Source: Pardosa pseudoannulata
Taxonomy: Eukaryota; Arthropoda; Arachnida; Araneae; Lycosidae
Direction: 5' to 3'
Assembly (NCBI GenBank): GCA_032207245.1
Contig: CM063502.1
Span: 42,179,662 to 42,243,661 of the forward strand
Length of the DNA stretch: 64,000 nt
In this document: positions 13,625 to 25,818 of the stretch, one piece after another
Layout of the letters: every line of letters begins with the position of its first letter
Position numbering within the stretch: position 1 is the stretch's first letter
Notes under the pieces: model-generated
Told to the model about the DNA's origin: nothing
Database searches by the model: none
Seen by the model: the letters and a program-made list of their open reading frames with translations, nothing else
Position numbers and translations under genes: made by a program

Positions 13625-13818
13625 GCCGAACGCTGTCCGATTGGTTAGGGTGCTGGCCTTCGGTAACGAAGTTCGTGGGTTCGAATCCCACTGTGGCATG
13701 AATGTTCGTAGCCGTTCGGAATCGGCTTTAAGCTATAGATCCCGGTCTCATTAGCCCTCGTGTTGCAAAAAGTAGATCGTAGCACTCCAAACCAAACCAA
13801 ACCAAACCTAACCTGTTG
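13625..13818 (+). mobile_element. tRNA-derived SINE, second copy
   Basis: This copy has the same family structure: A-box-like region near 13635, B box GGTTCGAATCC at about 13679-13689, then the body GCCGTTCGGAATCGGCTTTA and CCCGGTCTCATTAGCCCTCG. The 3' tail has four CCAAA-type repeats. Flanks CCACTTGG (13617-13624) and CCACTCGG (13819-13826) may be an 8-bp target duplication with one mismatch. A (GTT)n run lies just upstream. The open frames crossing it on both strands are SINE artefacts, not genes. Confidence 0.88.
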
Positions 13819-13826
13819 CCACTCGG

Positions 13827-14047
13827 TCAAACCAAGCACGATTGAGCCTTATGCTACACGTATAAAGGCAAAGGGGTGTGCCTTTCGTTTTAACGGAAAC
13901 CTCAAGGGTGAAAGTACGACCTTTGCTAAATTGGATCCTCTTAATTTAAAAGCAGGGATCATGCAGAAGACCCGTAGGATTCGACTGCCACCATCAGAGG
14001 AATTAATTGAGAAATTGCTGGACATAGTGACAACGAACATATTTTAA
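13827..14047 (+). pseudogene. Coding-like fragment of unknown origin next to a SINE
   Basis: The ~220 bp after the SINE are clearly richer in G+C than the background. They stay open in one + frame to a TAA at 14045-14047, with an unusual composition for this window (for example AKGCAFRFNGNLKGE and KTRRIRLPPSEELIEKLL). The frame has no start codon of its own: the available ATG lies inside the SINE. A further G+C-rich stretch to about 14150 contains a repeated CTCCAGTCAC...TTTAACGA. I do not recognise the protein. It may be the tail of a decayed transposon ORF or a retrocopy. A real exon of the host gene is unlikely, because it encodes no Ig signature. Confidence 0.35.
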
Positions 14048-15702
14048 GTACTCCAGTCACCTTTAACGAACACGGATGATCTTAGGCCGGCTTGGCTCCG
14101 AACACACCCCCCTCCAGTCACAATAATGCTGCCTTTAACGACCGTGCTATGTTTATTTGGGTACAAATAGGTAAATTTTAAACATCAAATTCATAAGAAA
14201 AAATATTTAAATTTTATAAGATTTATAAACTACACTGTTTTTATAATAAAGTAGTTATTTTGTCTATATAATCTTGACAATTCTCCCCAATTTTTAATTT
14301 TGGCAGTGCAACATCCGTTTGCGTCATCTGATCCAAGTGGTTATACCCATTAATTCAAATTATCCAAGAACAGGATTTCAAATGTGATAATTATCTATAA
14401 ATTTATCATAACGCTTTGACATAGCATGACGTTTGGGAGACGTCGGTCATTTCATGTACCAATGTTGTCCTTAGCATCTCCGAGACGTCAAGACATCTCT
14501 AGCAGGCGTCGTTAAGCATAATATTAAATCATTTAATTATTTAACTTGTGTTTTGATTCTGTTTTGAATAGAATGTTCAAAGTCAAACATCTTAAATTGT
14601 AAAAAAATATCCCTCTTCCTCTTAAAATGTTTTGAAGTGTTTCATACATTACAGAAATGTTTATTTATACTATTACTTAATTATTTTCCATTAACTTCAT
14701 ATATAAACCTCATTAAATGTTACTTAACAATGCAAATTTGAAATTAAAACGTTTTATTTCTGAGCTTGCATGTAACTTTTGGGTTCATCCAAATTAAATT
14801 GTTTTTCGAGAGCATTAAATTCCATTTTATTTGTATGCCAAGGAGTTGGTTTAAATAACAGTTTCAAACACTCTATATTTAAGTATTTTTATACAACTGT
14901 CTGTGGCTTTTTTATGTTTGTTAAATCTCGTCATATAAACGGTTGTTTGAATACTCACTTTTGCAAAGAAGGGTTTTTGAAAGCTTTGAAGTAGAACATA
15001 ACTGTAAATATGTCGGTTTATATCAGTTTAATAAATTGTTATAACTGAGTATTTGGTTTAAAGCGGAATAACTGTTTTCGTAAATTAAATTTCTGGAAAA
15101 CTGTTTGTCTTTCTTTTACTCAATGTATTGTGAAGTAACACTTTAAAGCATTATCTATAAATTACCAGGATTACTCAGTAAATATATATCATGTTAGTGT
15201 TGAAGTCTTTTATTAAAAAGGCCAGTTTTTTTTCCGTTACCAGATAAAAAATGGGTTGCATACTTAATTTTTTTTTCCCATTCTTACTTTTGAATGCAAT
15301 TATACCTGTTTAATTAACCCATTATTGTCTAGTGTATGAAATGGGTAAAATATAAGTTGAAGAATTATGTTTTTTGAAGTGAATTTGTATCCTCCGAGAA
15401 GGTAGATAGCAATATATTAAACAACCTGATTTTGATGTATCTCCTTTTGTCTAAAATTTTGACATTTAAATCGATATTTTGAGATTACTTCACTTACAGT
15501 AAGGGTGTGTATTTAGGTGTGACACCAAATAAATTTCTAATCAAACCAACAATCTATTATCTGCAGAAATGTCGCGGACGTTAATAGCTTATGTAAAATG
15601 CTTATTTATGTAATACTATTTCATAGACTAAAAGTGTAAGCAAACTTTTCATTTCGCTTCCTATTTTCAAACAAGCACTTGAGGAAATAAAATTTAATTT
15701 AA

Positions 15703-16020
15703 CCTTCTGAAGAAAATGGAAACAAAATTTCTAGTAGATTTGTAGAGATTATGGGTTAACGAAAGACTTTAAAACATGAAACTACTTCGTGTGATGGCAC
15801 ATAAGCTAAGAACAAATCTCATTTCATGTAGACGACTCTTCTGAAGAATATGGAAACACGTTTTAAGCAGATTTATATAGATCATAGGTGGAAAAACTTT
15901 TAGCCATCGAATGATATTCTTCTGATCACACATACTTAAATCATTTAGAAACATCTTATGAAGCAAATGGAAACAAAATTTAAGTAAATTTGAACAGATT
16001 AATAGATGAGAAAATTGTCG
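15703..16020 (+). repeat. Three diverged ~120-135-bp tandem repeats
   Basis: Three copies start at about 15703, 15838 and 15954 with CTTCTGAAGAAAATGGAAAC-like motifs (CTTCTGAAGAATATGGAAAC and CTTATGAAGCAAATGGAAAC in the others). Each continues through AGATTTRTAKAGATY-like sequence, and the first and third contain ACTAYTTCGTGTGA. The third copy abuts the Tc1/mariner element. The copies are much older than the 1.99-kb duplication, judging by divergence. Confidence 0.7.
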
Positions 16021-16059
16021 GTCACGTTACTATTTCGTGTGAAGATTGATAACTATATA

Positions 16060-17259
16060 CAAGGTCCCATTATATTCATGTGACCACCAATAAAAGTCAA
16101 AAATAAATACATTTCGTATTCACTCCGAAACATGCAAGGAGAGAGTCAATTAGGTTTCTGACGGTGTTCACTGGGATGTTGCACATGTCAACTCCAGTGC
16201 CGTGGCCAGTCTTGCTAGGTTAAGTGGGCGGGGATCAATGGTGCGAACAACCCGATTGAGGTGGTCTCATATATTCTCGATTGGGTTCAAGTCAGGGGAG
16301 TTTGCTGGTCAAGAGAGTGCTTTAAATTCCTCCTGGTACTCTTCGAACTATGCACGTATTGCGAGTTTTATGGCATTCCTGGAAGATACCATCATACTGA
16401 GGAAAAACTATTCACATGTAGGGGTAAACTTGTTTCTCAAAAACTGATGCATACTTGTATTGAACATCCTGCCTTCCACAATAATGAGTGAACCTAGAGA
16501 ATAACATAAAAACATTCCCATACCGTGAAAACAGACCATAATTCTCTCTAGTCGATCTAAGACCCTTCCAGCAATTGTTGAAGGGTGTTTGTTTTCAGCC
16601 TTTTCAAGCTGTATACTCCAACTTTCATCTGTGGGATGTAGCATAAAACGTGGTTCATCTGAAAAAGCCACGTTTCCAGTCAGTGTTGTTCTGTTGCAGT
16701 ACATGTGTGATAATTCCAGCCTTCGTTGCCCTGCTGAACAGCAATCAGCAATTTTGGGGCATTAACCAGGCGTTTGGTGTTCTGGCTCATACGAAACAAC
16801 GTTCACTGAACTATAATTTTGGAGACACTGTTGGCAGCCACTTTCTTCACCTGAGCGATCAGTTGTCAACGGCTGTACGTCTATACGCCCGAACGCATCT
16901 CCGAAGCCGTTGTTCACGTCTGCCATCAATGGTTCAAAGTTCACCACATTTGCTATGTCGCTGATTTTGGAAAGTGTCATTTTGAAAATGCACGTTATAT
17001 TTTTACCACGGTTTGCCTGTGAACAGTTTCCAAAATTAGACGTTTTGAAAATGTTTCAAAAGCCAATGATGATGCTCTTTAGGACGTCGTATAAATCACT
17101 CTGATTCTGCACGACTGCATGAACTGAAATATTTTCCGAATGCCTACAACAAACTTTTTATAATCACCAAGTTTACTAATGACATGTATCTTCTGCGATA
17201 GGTTATTTAACGTTGAAGTCAAAAGTAGGTGGTGGTTACGTTAATATGACTGGACTGTG
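16060..17259 (-). mobile_element. Decayed Tc1/mariner transposon, complete with TIRs and TA target site
   Basis: The element is 1,200 bp long, flanked by TA at 16058-16059 and 17260-17261. Its ends are inverted repeats. The left reads CAAGGTCCCATTATATTCAT and the reverse complement of the right reads CACAGTCCAGTCATATTAAC; both continue with GTGACCACC/GTAACCACC. The minus strand holds a broken Tc1-type DDE transposase. A helix-turn-helix-region remnant with LSKISDIANV lies near 16980. FSDEPRFMLHP near 16660-16625 carries the first catalytic Asp. The hallmark SPDLNPIEN near 16300 carries the third acidic residue. DPRPLNLARLATAL lies near 16215. Stops and frameshifts interrupt it throughout, and the second catalytic Asp region is not recognisable, so it is dead. 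Full-length size (about 1.2 kb) fits the family. Confidence 0.92.
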
Positions 17260-19531
17260 TACATTTAATACAGATGTATTTGGTGGGAATAGAGATAAAC
17301 TTATACTATTGATTCCGTATAAAATAATACTCTTAACATGTAAAGAATTAATAACACATATTGAAAATAAAAAAAATTAACTTATTGGCAGTTCGCAAAT
17401 TGAATATCTAAAAAAATTATACACAAATTAAAAAAATATTGCTATGTCATTTTTCAATTAAATAAGAAGTAATTTATGGTATATTTCAATTTTTGTCAGT
17501 TTTTTATATTTTTAGGGGATATAGCTTGCCTATCCTCGAGATAGATAAAAATGAAATGTTAATATAATTTGCAATTTTTTAAAAAAATAGCAAAATCAGC
17601 TTTCAAATGTGTGTGAATACCCTAAATAAATTCCATTCCAGCTTTGTAGATTTAGAATTTATTTTGAAGCTATTTATTATGCCTTAAAATCTTTAAATTA
17701 AACTTATATAAAATTAGAATAAAGTTTATATATAGGATATGACATTATATATAAAATAAAATTATATATAAATCTTTCTGATCTCTTGTTTGGGGGGAGG
17801 GGGACAGGAATTTAACTTACGTTACTTTATTTATAAAATTAAATATATCACCCAAATGTTTACTTTGGGGGGGATTTTGAAAAAAATTAATTTCATGATA
17901 TTCTTTATAATAAAAGATGCATATCTTATAACATAATTACAATATATCTCAACTTTCTAAGAAATGCATAACAAAAATACACCTATCATCACAACAAATT
18001 CCATTTAACGAGAACAATTGAAATTATTGCATAACAATTTTATATTTGTATGCTTTTTAATTAAAAATAAAGTATTTCGGAGTACAGGAATAAGCTATTT
18101 AACCGTATCGAAGAGTATACATTTTTTAATGGTATCAAACGTAAAAGAAATTTTTATGTGTCAATAAACCATTTTATTATGAAATGACTCCATTGTAAAT
18201 AAAACCATAAGAAAGTAATAACCGAATTTCAACAGAAGATATCAATAGTTATTCCAACAAAGTGATTTTGATGTTCTTACAATTTTGCTCAACTTTGTTA
18301 CCTACTAAAACGTCTGATGTAAATAATTTGATTTATATTTTTGTTGCTTGCTCTTATTTCATTTTAATTAATATATTACTTTGCACCTATTTGTATTGAA
18401 TCAGGTTCATAAAATTTAATTTAATTGGGGTTTTCATTTTGTGTTTCTACATTTAATTTTTGATTCAGAATTTATAAAACACTTTTTATGCTTTTATTCA
18501 CATTTGTTAGATAGAAATAAAAGTTACCAATGCATTTTAAATCTGTATTTCGTTTTATTTTTACATTTCTGTAAACCACTACAAATTGTGTAACACTTAA
18601 ATACGGATTAAAATCCTCCAGTGGAACTATTTTATTAAAATGAACATATGATGCCAGAAGAAAGATGATCGATGTAAAAGTAGATGATAGGTGGAAGCAA
18701 GTCCAAACAGTGCATGCTTCGTTAAGTTCAACAAGTTTTACACTTCTCTGTTTTAGAACAATTTTGTAATGTCAGTAGGGGCGTTGAAAATTGTCGCTTG
18801 TCATCAAAAACTTCTAGAAAGCTTTGAAAGTGATACCCCTTGACAAAATAGCCTAGATCAGAATTGTGACATGAAAAAAGAGAATTTTAAGGAAGCATGT
18901 CTTCACAAACTTTTGAACTGCGTAAGAATTCTACAATTTATAAACTGCCAGGAATAAATTAACTTAAAATGTACTGCAATCGTTCTTGTCATGATAAATT
19001 TTTGTCAACACTTGTTATTTCATATATTTATGGGTAATAGCATTGTGGTAGTATTTAAATAATCATAGTTCGCATTTTGTGCTTTTATATGCTTTAACAC
19101 ACGAAAAGCTTTTCCTCCAAAAATTAGATTACATTGTGTTACATTTTTTCTTGGTTCCCGCAATAATTTAAAATGTATATACGATAGTACGGGGAAAAAT
19201 TATTAATGGACATACCAGTATTGAACATACCAGAACATGCAATAATTAGTATTGAGCAGCCGGTTTGTCCTGCAATTAAAAAAAGAGGCTATTGAGATGA
19301 TTTTTCGAGGTGTTACAGAATTAGGCAGAAAAAAGGTTTTTCATTTATTGAACAATTTAGAGATTTTCTGAAACCAACAGTATTGCAAACTGTACTAGAT
19401 GCGGTTATCTGCACTCAGAACACCAAACTTTCGTCAAAGCAGTTAATGATAAACTTAGTTGGACTTCTCGAAATAGGACTATCGTTAAACAAAAAGTGTG
19501 AAAATATGTTCTGCATTGTAAACGACCTTAA

Positions 19532-19878
19532 CCATTTGAGTTCCAGAGGGTTTTTAAAAAACACTGTCGAAAAATGTCAAACAGTGCAACTGAGATTTAT
19601 ATACACGATTACTATCAAGATCCAAGCTATATTTTAAGTCGGTAAATCCCAAGCAATGTGACAGCACTTGTTCTATTTTATATTCTAAATACATATGCTT
19701 CAATATTGCACTATTATTACAGTATTGTGCTTATTGTAAAAAGTAATATTTACATAAAAAGAGGAACTGTTTGATGTACTTTCGTTAGTAAATCTGTGGT
19801 CCGCAATACTCGTAATCTTATGAGTTTTCTCGATATAATAATTGAACAGAGCGATCGCTCTGCTTGGAACTCAAATGG
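19532..19878. mobile_element. TTAA-flanked MITE (piggyBac-type), 347 bp
   Basis: Perfect 14-bp terminal inverted repeats, CCATTTGAGTTCCA and TGGAACTCAAATGG, are each bounded by TTAA (19528-19531 and 19879-19882). TTAA is the diagnostic target site of piggyBac-superfamily insertion. A perfect 16-bp palindrome CAGAGCGATCGCTCTG (19847-19862) lies just inside the right terminus. The interior is A+T-rich and encodes no recognisable transposase. It is probably a non-autonomous derivative mobilised in trans; the palindrome may be a transposase-binding site (inference). Confidence 0.82.
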
Positions 19879-20132
19879 TTAAAGTAAGAGGTTAACGAAT
19901 AATAAATGACCATTTCCTTATAAATAAATTTAAAGACTACATGTACATTATTAAAAAAGAACTGTTTCGGTGACTTGCTCGTAACAACAAAAAACAATTC
20001 CTGTTCACACACGACAACTTTAGACAGTGAAGATTTTTTCATCCACCAAAATAACCTTGTATTCGAAAGCATTCTCAAAATGCTAAAAGAGAAATTCGAA
20101 TAGAGAACTAATCATCCAGTTTTCATAATTTG

Positions 20133-20153
20133 TTTTTTTTTTTGGGGGGGGGG
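20133..20153 (+). repeat. T11-G10 homopolymer junction
   Basis: Eleven T residues are followed directly by ten G residues. Similar but shorter T/G runs occur near 17790, 17864 and 53080. They are simple-sequence features of the intron. A long G run can also be a sequencing or assembly weak point. Confidence 0.9.
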
Positions 20154-21087
20154 TGAGCAAAGAAAGCATAGATTCACTTTTGCGAGAAAGAAGTGAAAGC
20201 CATGAAAAGGTTTAAATGCACTATCTCAAGACCAATAAGGAAGTTTCTGAATATAAACCTGTTCAGGGAGACAAGTAGACTTTTCACAGTACTATGTTTC
20301 AGCTCATAAATCAAAGACAACTCAGAGGTGAAATGGAATGTCCTTAACGTGAAACAAAAATTAATCTTCCAGCAATAAAGATTTAAATCCCTCGAATATT
20401 CTTCGAAGAAAACAGTGATCCATGCAAATAGTGTTTGCCTATGCAGGTAGCCAAAGACTTAAAGCCTGTGTGAAATCTAAAGATGATCATTTTGAATAAA
20501 AGGTGCAATATGTTAAATTGAAAGGTGAAATAATACTTTAAACAGAATTAGTATAAAATTTGATTACAATATTTTTATTAGAATTCTTTTATAATTATAA
20601 TAAAACTTGTGATAGATACTAATTTTACACCTGATTTTTACAATGATTACCTAAATATTTAACTTAGATCTAATATCGGCATTATTTTTAACTATTTAAG
20701 TTGATATAATTGAGTACAAAATAGATCTAAGGTAAAATATTATAACTTAAATTTGGAAGTAATGTATTCCCATCATTTATCAATAACTTACTTGTTTCAA
20801 TATTTAAAAACATCCTGATTAATTTTGCAAAAGAGATGATCCTGGTAAACTGGCAGCAAATTTTGGGTGACATTCTGTATCTTATTTGTAAAATATTTTC
20901 TTTATTAAAAATATCTTGTAGAAAAAGTTTTGTAAAACTTCATTATTTATAGCTTGGAATCCTAAAACATAATTATTTTTATTAGATATAATTGCAACTG
21001 CAACAAGTGTCATGTATAAGATAAATGTATGTATTTCTTAAAAGATTCCTCTATTTGTTGTAACAAGTATATAATGATACGTATATA

Positions 21088-21252
21088 CAGCCGAACGATG
21101 GCCGAATGGCAGTGAACAGTTTTTCATACCGGAGTTCGAGAGTTTGAATCCCGCTGATGGCATGGATGTTTGGAATCGGCTTTAAAGAGTAGGTCACGGT
21201 CTCATTGAGCGCTTGTGTAGCAAATCAGTTGACCTTCGTGCTCTAAACCAAA
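21088..21252 (+). mobile_element. tRNA-derived SINE, degenerate copy
   Basis: The family order is retained: GCCGAACGATGGCCGAATGG (A-box region), GAGTTTGAATCCCGC (decayed B box), GGCATGGATGTTTGGAATCG, GGTCACGGTCTCATTGAGC and a CTCTAAACCAAACG tail. Substitutions and small indels have destroyed the B-box consensus. It was probably inserted earlier than the copies at 11965 and 13625. Confidence 0.82.
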
Positions 21253-22177
21253 CGTAACCGAAATGAATATATAAATGTGCGTAAGCTTATTTTGACAGGG
21301 TTTTCGGTGGCCTATTATAAAAAAGTGGTGATTATTTTGATTTTATATCTGTTGTTACAACTTTAAGGCGGCCAAGTGTGTACAAAACTATTTTGTTTAG
21401 ACAAATTATGGTAAAAAGGCTGTGTACATGTTTTTTGTACTTATACATTGTTTTGCATAAGAAGCCCACTGGGGTGGCATTTTCATCTTTGTGCACGACA
21501 GTAAAAATGGTAGAGCCAAAGCTGCCCGTAGTAACTATTTTTCCGAAACGAAATCAATAATTTACATTTTTACTTGTCCACAATTTTCCACAAAATCATC
21601 AGTCTTCGTTATGTGTTGCTTTTAAAGGCCGTATCTCACATCGCCATGTATATGTGAAAAAGCAACAGATTATTCCTCACATTCAAGAAGTAAGCACAAT
21701 AATATAGGGTTTTCTTCTGTTAAGCAATTAAAACTTCAACTGATTTAACTTGGTTGAGGTTGAAGTGTGATAAGGCTTTTAATCGGTTGAAATATTTTCG
21801 CTATCCCACAAGAAATCTGCGCATCCTTAAATGGAAAAAAGAGTAATCTTAATCCGTTGCTCTTTCAATAAGTACATATTAACGTGAGATCCGTCTAGAT
21901 CCGTGAGATCTCGGCCCTGTTCTAGTTTATACTCTTTTCGGATACTTCAATGAATGGATTATTCAGGAACTTCAATATCTGTATTTTTATGGACTATTAT
22001 TTAATCTGATGTTTTACTCAAATGTGAGCTTTTATGGCAACCCCAGGTGATTTATATAAGTGATTTTTCTTCTTCAATGTGATGCAGTATAACTGTGAAT
22101 TATATACATTTCTCCTTATTGGCATCTTTAGACTACATAAGTACTAATTGCCTCCTTTACACTATTTTAAATCCCAT

Positions 22178-22300
22178 GCGAACGATGGCAAGATTATGCA
22201 CTGGTATATACTGACATTGGTTTTCGTAACTGTTTGGAACCTGCTTAAAGTAGCATTTTCTGGTCTCATTACCGGTCAAATCCGGTACCGTATATTGCAA
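22178..22300 (+). mobile_element. tRNA-derived SINE, very degenerate fragment
   Basis: Recognisable pieces are GCGAACGATGGC at the start, TGTTTGGAACCTGCTTAAAG in the middle and TTCTGGTCTCATTA near the end. They match in order the family body GTTCGGAATCGGCTTTAAGC and CCGGTCTCATTAGCCC. Most of the tRNA region is missing or unrecognisable. Confidence 0.5.
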
Positions 22301-23018
22301 TGTTAAATTTACCAGGATTTTTATTGATGATTAATAATGTCATCCTAGTTATTGATGCTATTAAGTACTTAGTTGGTTTGAACAATTTTATTTCTATATA
22401 TACTATGTGTAAAAATGTACATATACCTAAACAAGTTATAAATATTTAATAGTGCACATCAATGCATTATAACCGATTACTAGATCAGGGAGGAGTTCTT
22501 GTATGCTATAACATGCAAGACAGAATAGGCTGCATAGCATAACGACCGCAATTGTCTACCAACAAATCAACTTATGCTTATTTTTTGAGTTGCAGCAAAG
22601 TAATAACTTGACTCAAAAAACAAACGGGATTCACTATCACATATAGGCCTACATTGTTGTGCATTCAACTCCCACCACATGAACTTGTTTCTCATTTAGT
22701 CACCGTAATGATGTTAAATTAACTTCCCAGCTGAAATATTTGATTTCTGTTTTTATTAGCGATAAAGCAAAACAATGTTTTGTTGAAATCTCCCAAGGCA
22801 CCACTAATTTAATGTCGTCTCTTGTAAGTTACATTGTTTGAGGGTTCTCGTGCTAGTAAGTTACTGCAGGTTGGAGACCCAACAAAGTGCTGTTTCACTC
22901 CATAGAAAGTTTCTTCAAAACAAAAAATTCAAGTAATTTTGAGCAGGATAATATAACTTTCTTTTTGGTTGAATTCATTAAATTTATTTAAACATCCCTG
23001 CCATGTGAATTCAGTGTC

Positions 23019-23088
<70 letters not shown>
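23019..23088. repeat. (AT)n microsatellite
   Basis: About 70 bp of nearly pure AT dinucleotide, interrupted once by ACAT, directly upstream of the long-TIR element at 23140. Confidence 0.97.
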
Positions 23089-23094
<6 letters not shown>

Positions 23095-23139
23095 ACATTA
23101 TGGCGATATCTGATAGCCTTCTATTATTCCTTATAAATA

Positions 23140-23799
23140 CCGGGTGATCCAAAAGTCAGGACTAAATTTAAAATTGAATAATTCGAAAACGAATAAAGAT
23201 AAAAAGATACGGTTTGCATCAAACGGATGGAAAAGAAACCGGATTTTGTGTGTCAACGAAAAATATTTCTGTTGGTGACCAACAGATTAAGCTGCCTAGT
23301 TTCTGATGTAGGATTATGCAAAGCAACAAACGATATAAAAAGGAGAAACTGCAGCAGGTAATGGTAGTCGAAGCTTGTATGCATCGAAATGCTGTCCATA
23401 GTTGAGAAAGCTCTCTTAGTTAAACTGTATTATTAGAATTCTGAAAGTGACATTGCGGCATTGCGAGCATATCGCCACATAAAGGGTATGACAGTGTGGT
23501 GACTCGTCTCACAGCTGTACTACTGAATGATGGACAGCACATTGAACGTTTACTGTAGTACTAATTAACTGTAATTAAGTTAACTTGTAAGTTGTCCACA
23601 TTTTTTCATTTGTAAATCATTCTTTGGTGCAATAAAACACTACAGTGTCATCTGTTGGTCACCAATAGAACTATTTTTATAGTTGACACACAAAATCAGG
23701 TTTCTTTTTCATCCATTTGGTGCAAACCGTATCTTTGTATCTTCATTCGTTTTCGAATTATTCATTTTTAAAATTTGTCCTGACTTTTGGATCACCCGG
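23140..23799. mobile_element. 660-bp DNA transposon derivative with ~110-130-bp TIRs
   Basis: The ends CCGGGTGATCCAAAAGTCAG and its complement at the right end are bounded by TA dinucleotides (23138-23139 and 23800-23801). The inverted repeats extend over roughly 110-130 bp, including ACGGTTTGCATCAAACGGAT on the left and its near complement on the right, and TGTTGGTGACCAACAG / CTGTTGGTCACCAATAG. The interior, partly on the + strand, reads like fragments of a transposase. A DGQHIERLL-stop ends near 23556, which fits the C-terminus of an IS630/Tc1-type transposase (inference). It lacks most of the catalytic domain, so it is a non-autonomous internal-deletion derivative. Confidence 0.85.
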
Positions 23800-24238
23800 T
23801 ATAATTTTTGAACAATTTTCCATGTCTCCCTCATTTGGAAAACGAATATCAAACTTTGGTTTTATCAAATGAAATCTTCTTTTCAAATATTAAAGACTCA
23901 AAAACTAAATTTCCCTCGATTGTTATGGGTATATTTCAGGTTGTGTTGATGTGGAAGTTCTGTCATTCGTCAGAAATATTCTATGCACATATGAATCATG
24001 CGATGCATTGAAAACACGCCTTTTTCAATGATTTTCTATATCAGATACTTCCTGTTTGTGCACTCTACTGCGAGATTTAACGTTAGTGGATTAAAAAACT
24101 TCCAATAATTGAATGAAATGGAAACATCAGTAGGGGGCATGTACACAAAGATTTTTTTTTTTAAATATGGCTACAGAGATTGCCTATGCGAATGCAACAA
24201 TATCTATCTATTAATAAAGACACACTGGCCTGTCCTAG

Positions 24239-24266
24239 CTAGGTGATAATTGTTAATTACACCTAG
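24239..24266. repeat. Short near-palindrome
   Basis: CTAGGTGATAATT and AATTACACCTAG are imperfect reverse complements around a GTT centre. It is isolated; no function can be assigned. Confidence 0.6.
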
Positions 24267-25700
24267 TTTGTTAATTACATATATTTACGAAATAACGACT
24301 AAAGATATACATAAATCTATACAAAAACAAGAGCAAAATGCAGTAAATTGTTTAAGTAGAAAAAAATGGAGTTTCTTCAAAGATCATAAACTTCTTTTTC
24401 TTCCCTACTGTTTCAAAATTTTAAAATGGATCCCAACACTAAACTGAAGTGAAAGCCACAGTTATACTAGACCCTAACTTCATTAATGAAGCATAATTAA
24501 TCTTTTCGAAATCGAGAAAAATCATTAATATTTTTTTAATGGGAAACCTTTTGTCGCAAGAAGAATTAGCTGTTAAATTACGTTCATCGTTCTTTCCATG
24601 TATATAAAAATAGTATAATGACTAAAGTCTTAAAAGGTTCAATAATTTACAACGTTCCCTTATTCCCTTTTGAGAAAAAGTTTTACAGCAGGAAACGAAG
24701 ACTATAAGACTCAATGATCAGCTCCATTATATATGATTTTAAAGAGTTGTTTTAATGGAAATTGAGAGGAAATATTCTTTTATAATGCAGATATACTTTT
24801 TAAATTAAAGAATAGTTATAATAACGTAAAGTATATATATTATGCATGACTTAAAATCCTATTTGTTGAAATTTTAGGCTTTTGAATACATTAAGAAGTT
24901 TTTATTGTATCATAACTCATACTAATCATATAATTAAAGCATGATGAAGACGTAAATATTTAAAGAATGACGTCTATAATTTTCCGGCTTAGGATATATA
25001 GTTGACTCTTTCCTCAATTTAGCAGAGGTGACCACTGAGTGACATTAGTTAAAATTTAAAGAATTTAGTTCAAAAAGAGTGGAAAATCTAAAAACATGTC
25101 ACTGAGAAAAGATAGTTTAGAATCAAAATTCTAAAGTAGTTATTTAGGTTTGGCTTGATGCTGTTATCAAGGAGCTTTTGATATCTGTGAAATATTCCAG
25201 AGAAACGGGAAATGCGTAAAACAAACATTTTTTGAAAGTTATTTTAACTTAAATAACAGAAAACTCCTTACGAATGGCAGAAAAAAAATCCGTACTTCAA
25301 AAATAACATGTTTGAAAAAAAACAGAGCTGTCTGTTAAAAACTTTAGATTCTTTTGATATTCGACTAAAGGAAAAGTATATGTTAGATGAAAAATAGTGC
25401 GCCTTATAAAATGAAAGGTAAGGAAAGGTATAATTTTTAAATTGTTTGCCAATATCTTTTCTTGAAAATCTTTAATTTTTGCAGCAGAATTACGCTGTCT
25501 CAAATTAACTGCAGTTGAATTATTAACCTTGTGGAACTAATATGTTGATGTAGAAGAATCTTTACACATCGTTTTGGAGTTTCCAATAGTTATTTGAGCA
25601 TCAAAAATATTTCGAAAATTATTTAAAAGTAGTTTTAAAATTTATATGATTATCAAAATTTATTACATTGCGTACACCCCTAACATTATATATGTACAGA

Positions 25701-25818
<118 letters not shown>

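Noticed and set aside
13645..13839. Minus-strand 64-codon frame containing SGIRTHELRYRRPAP
   Set aside because: It is the antisense translation of the tRNA-derived SINE, a common false gene prediction.
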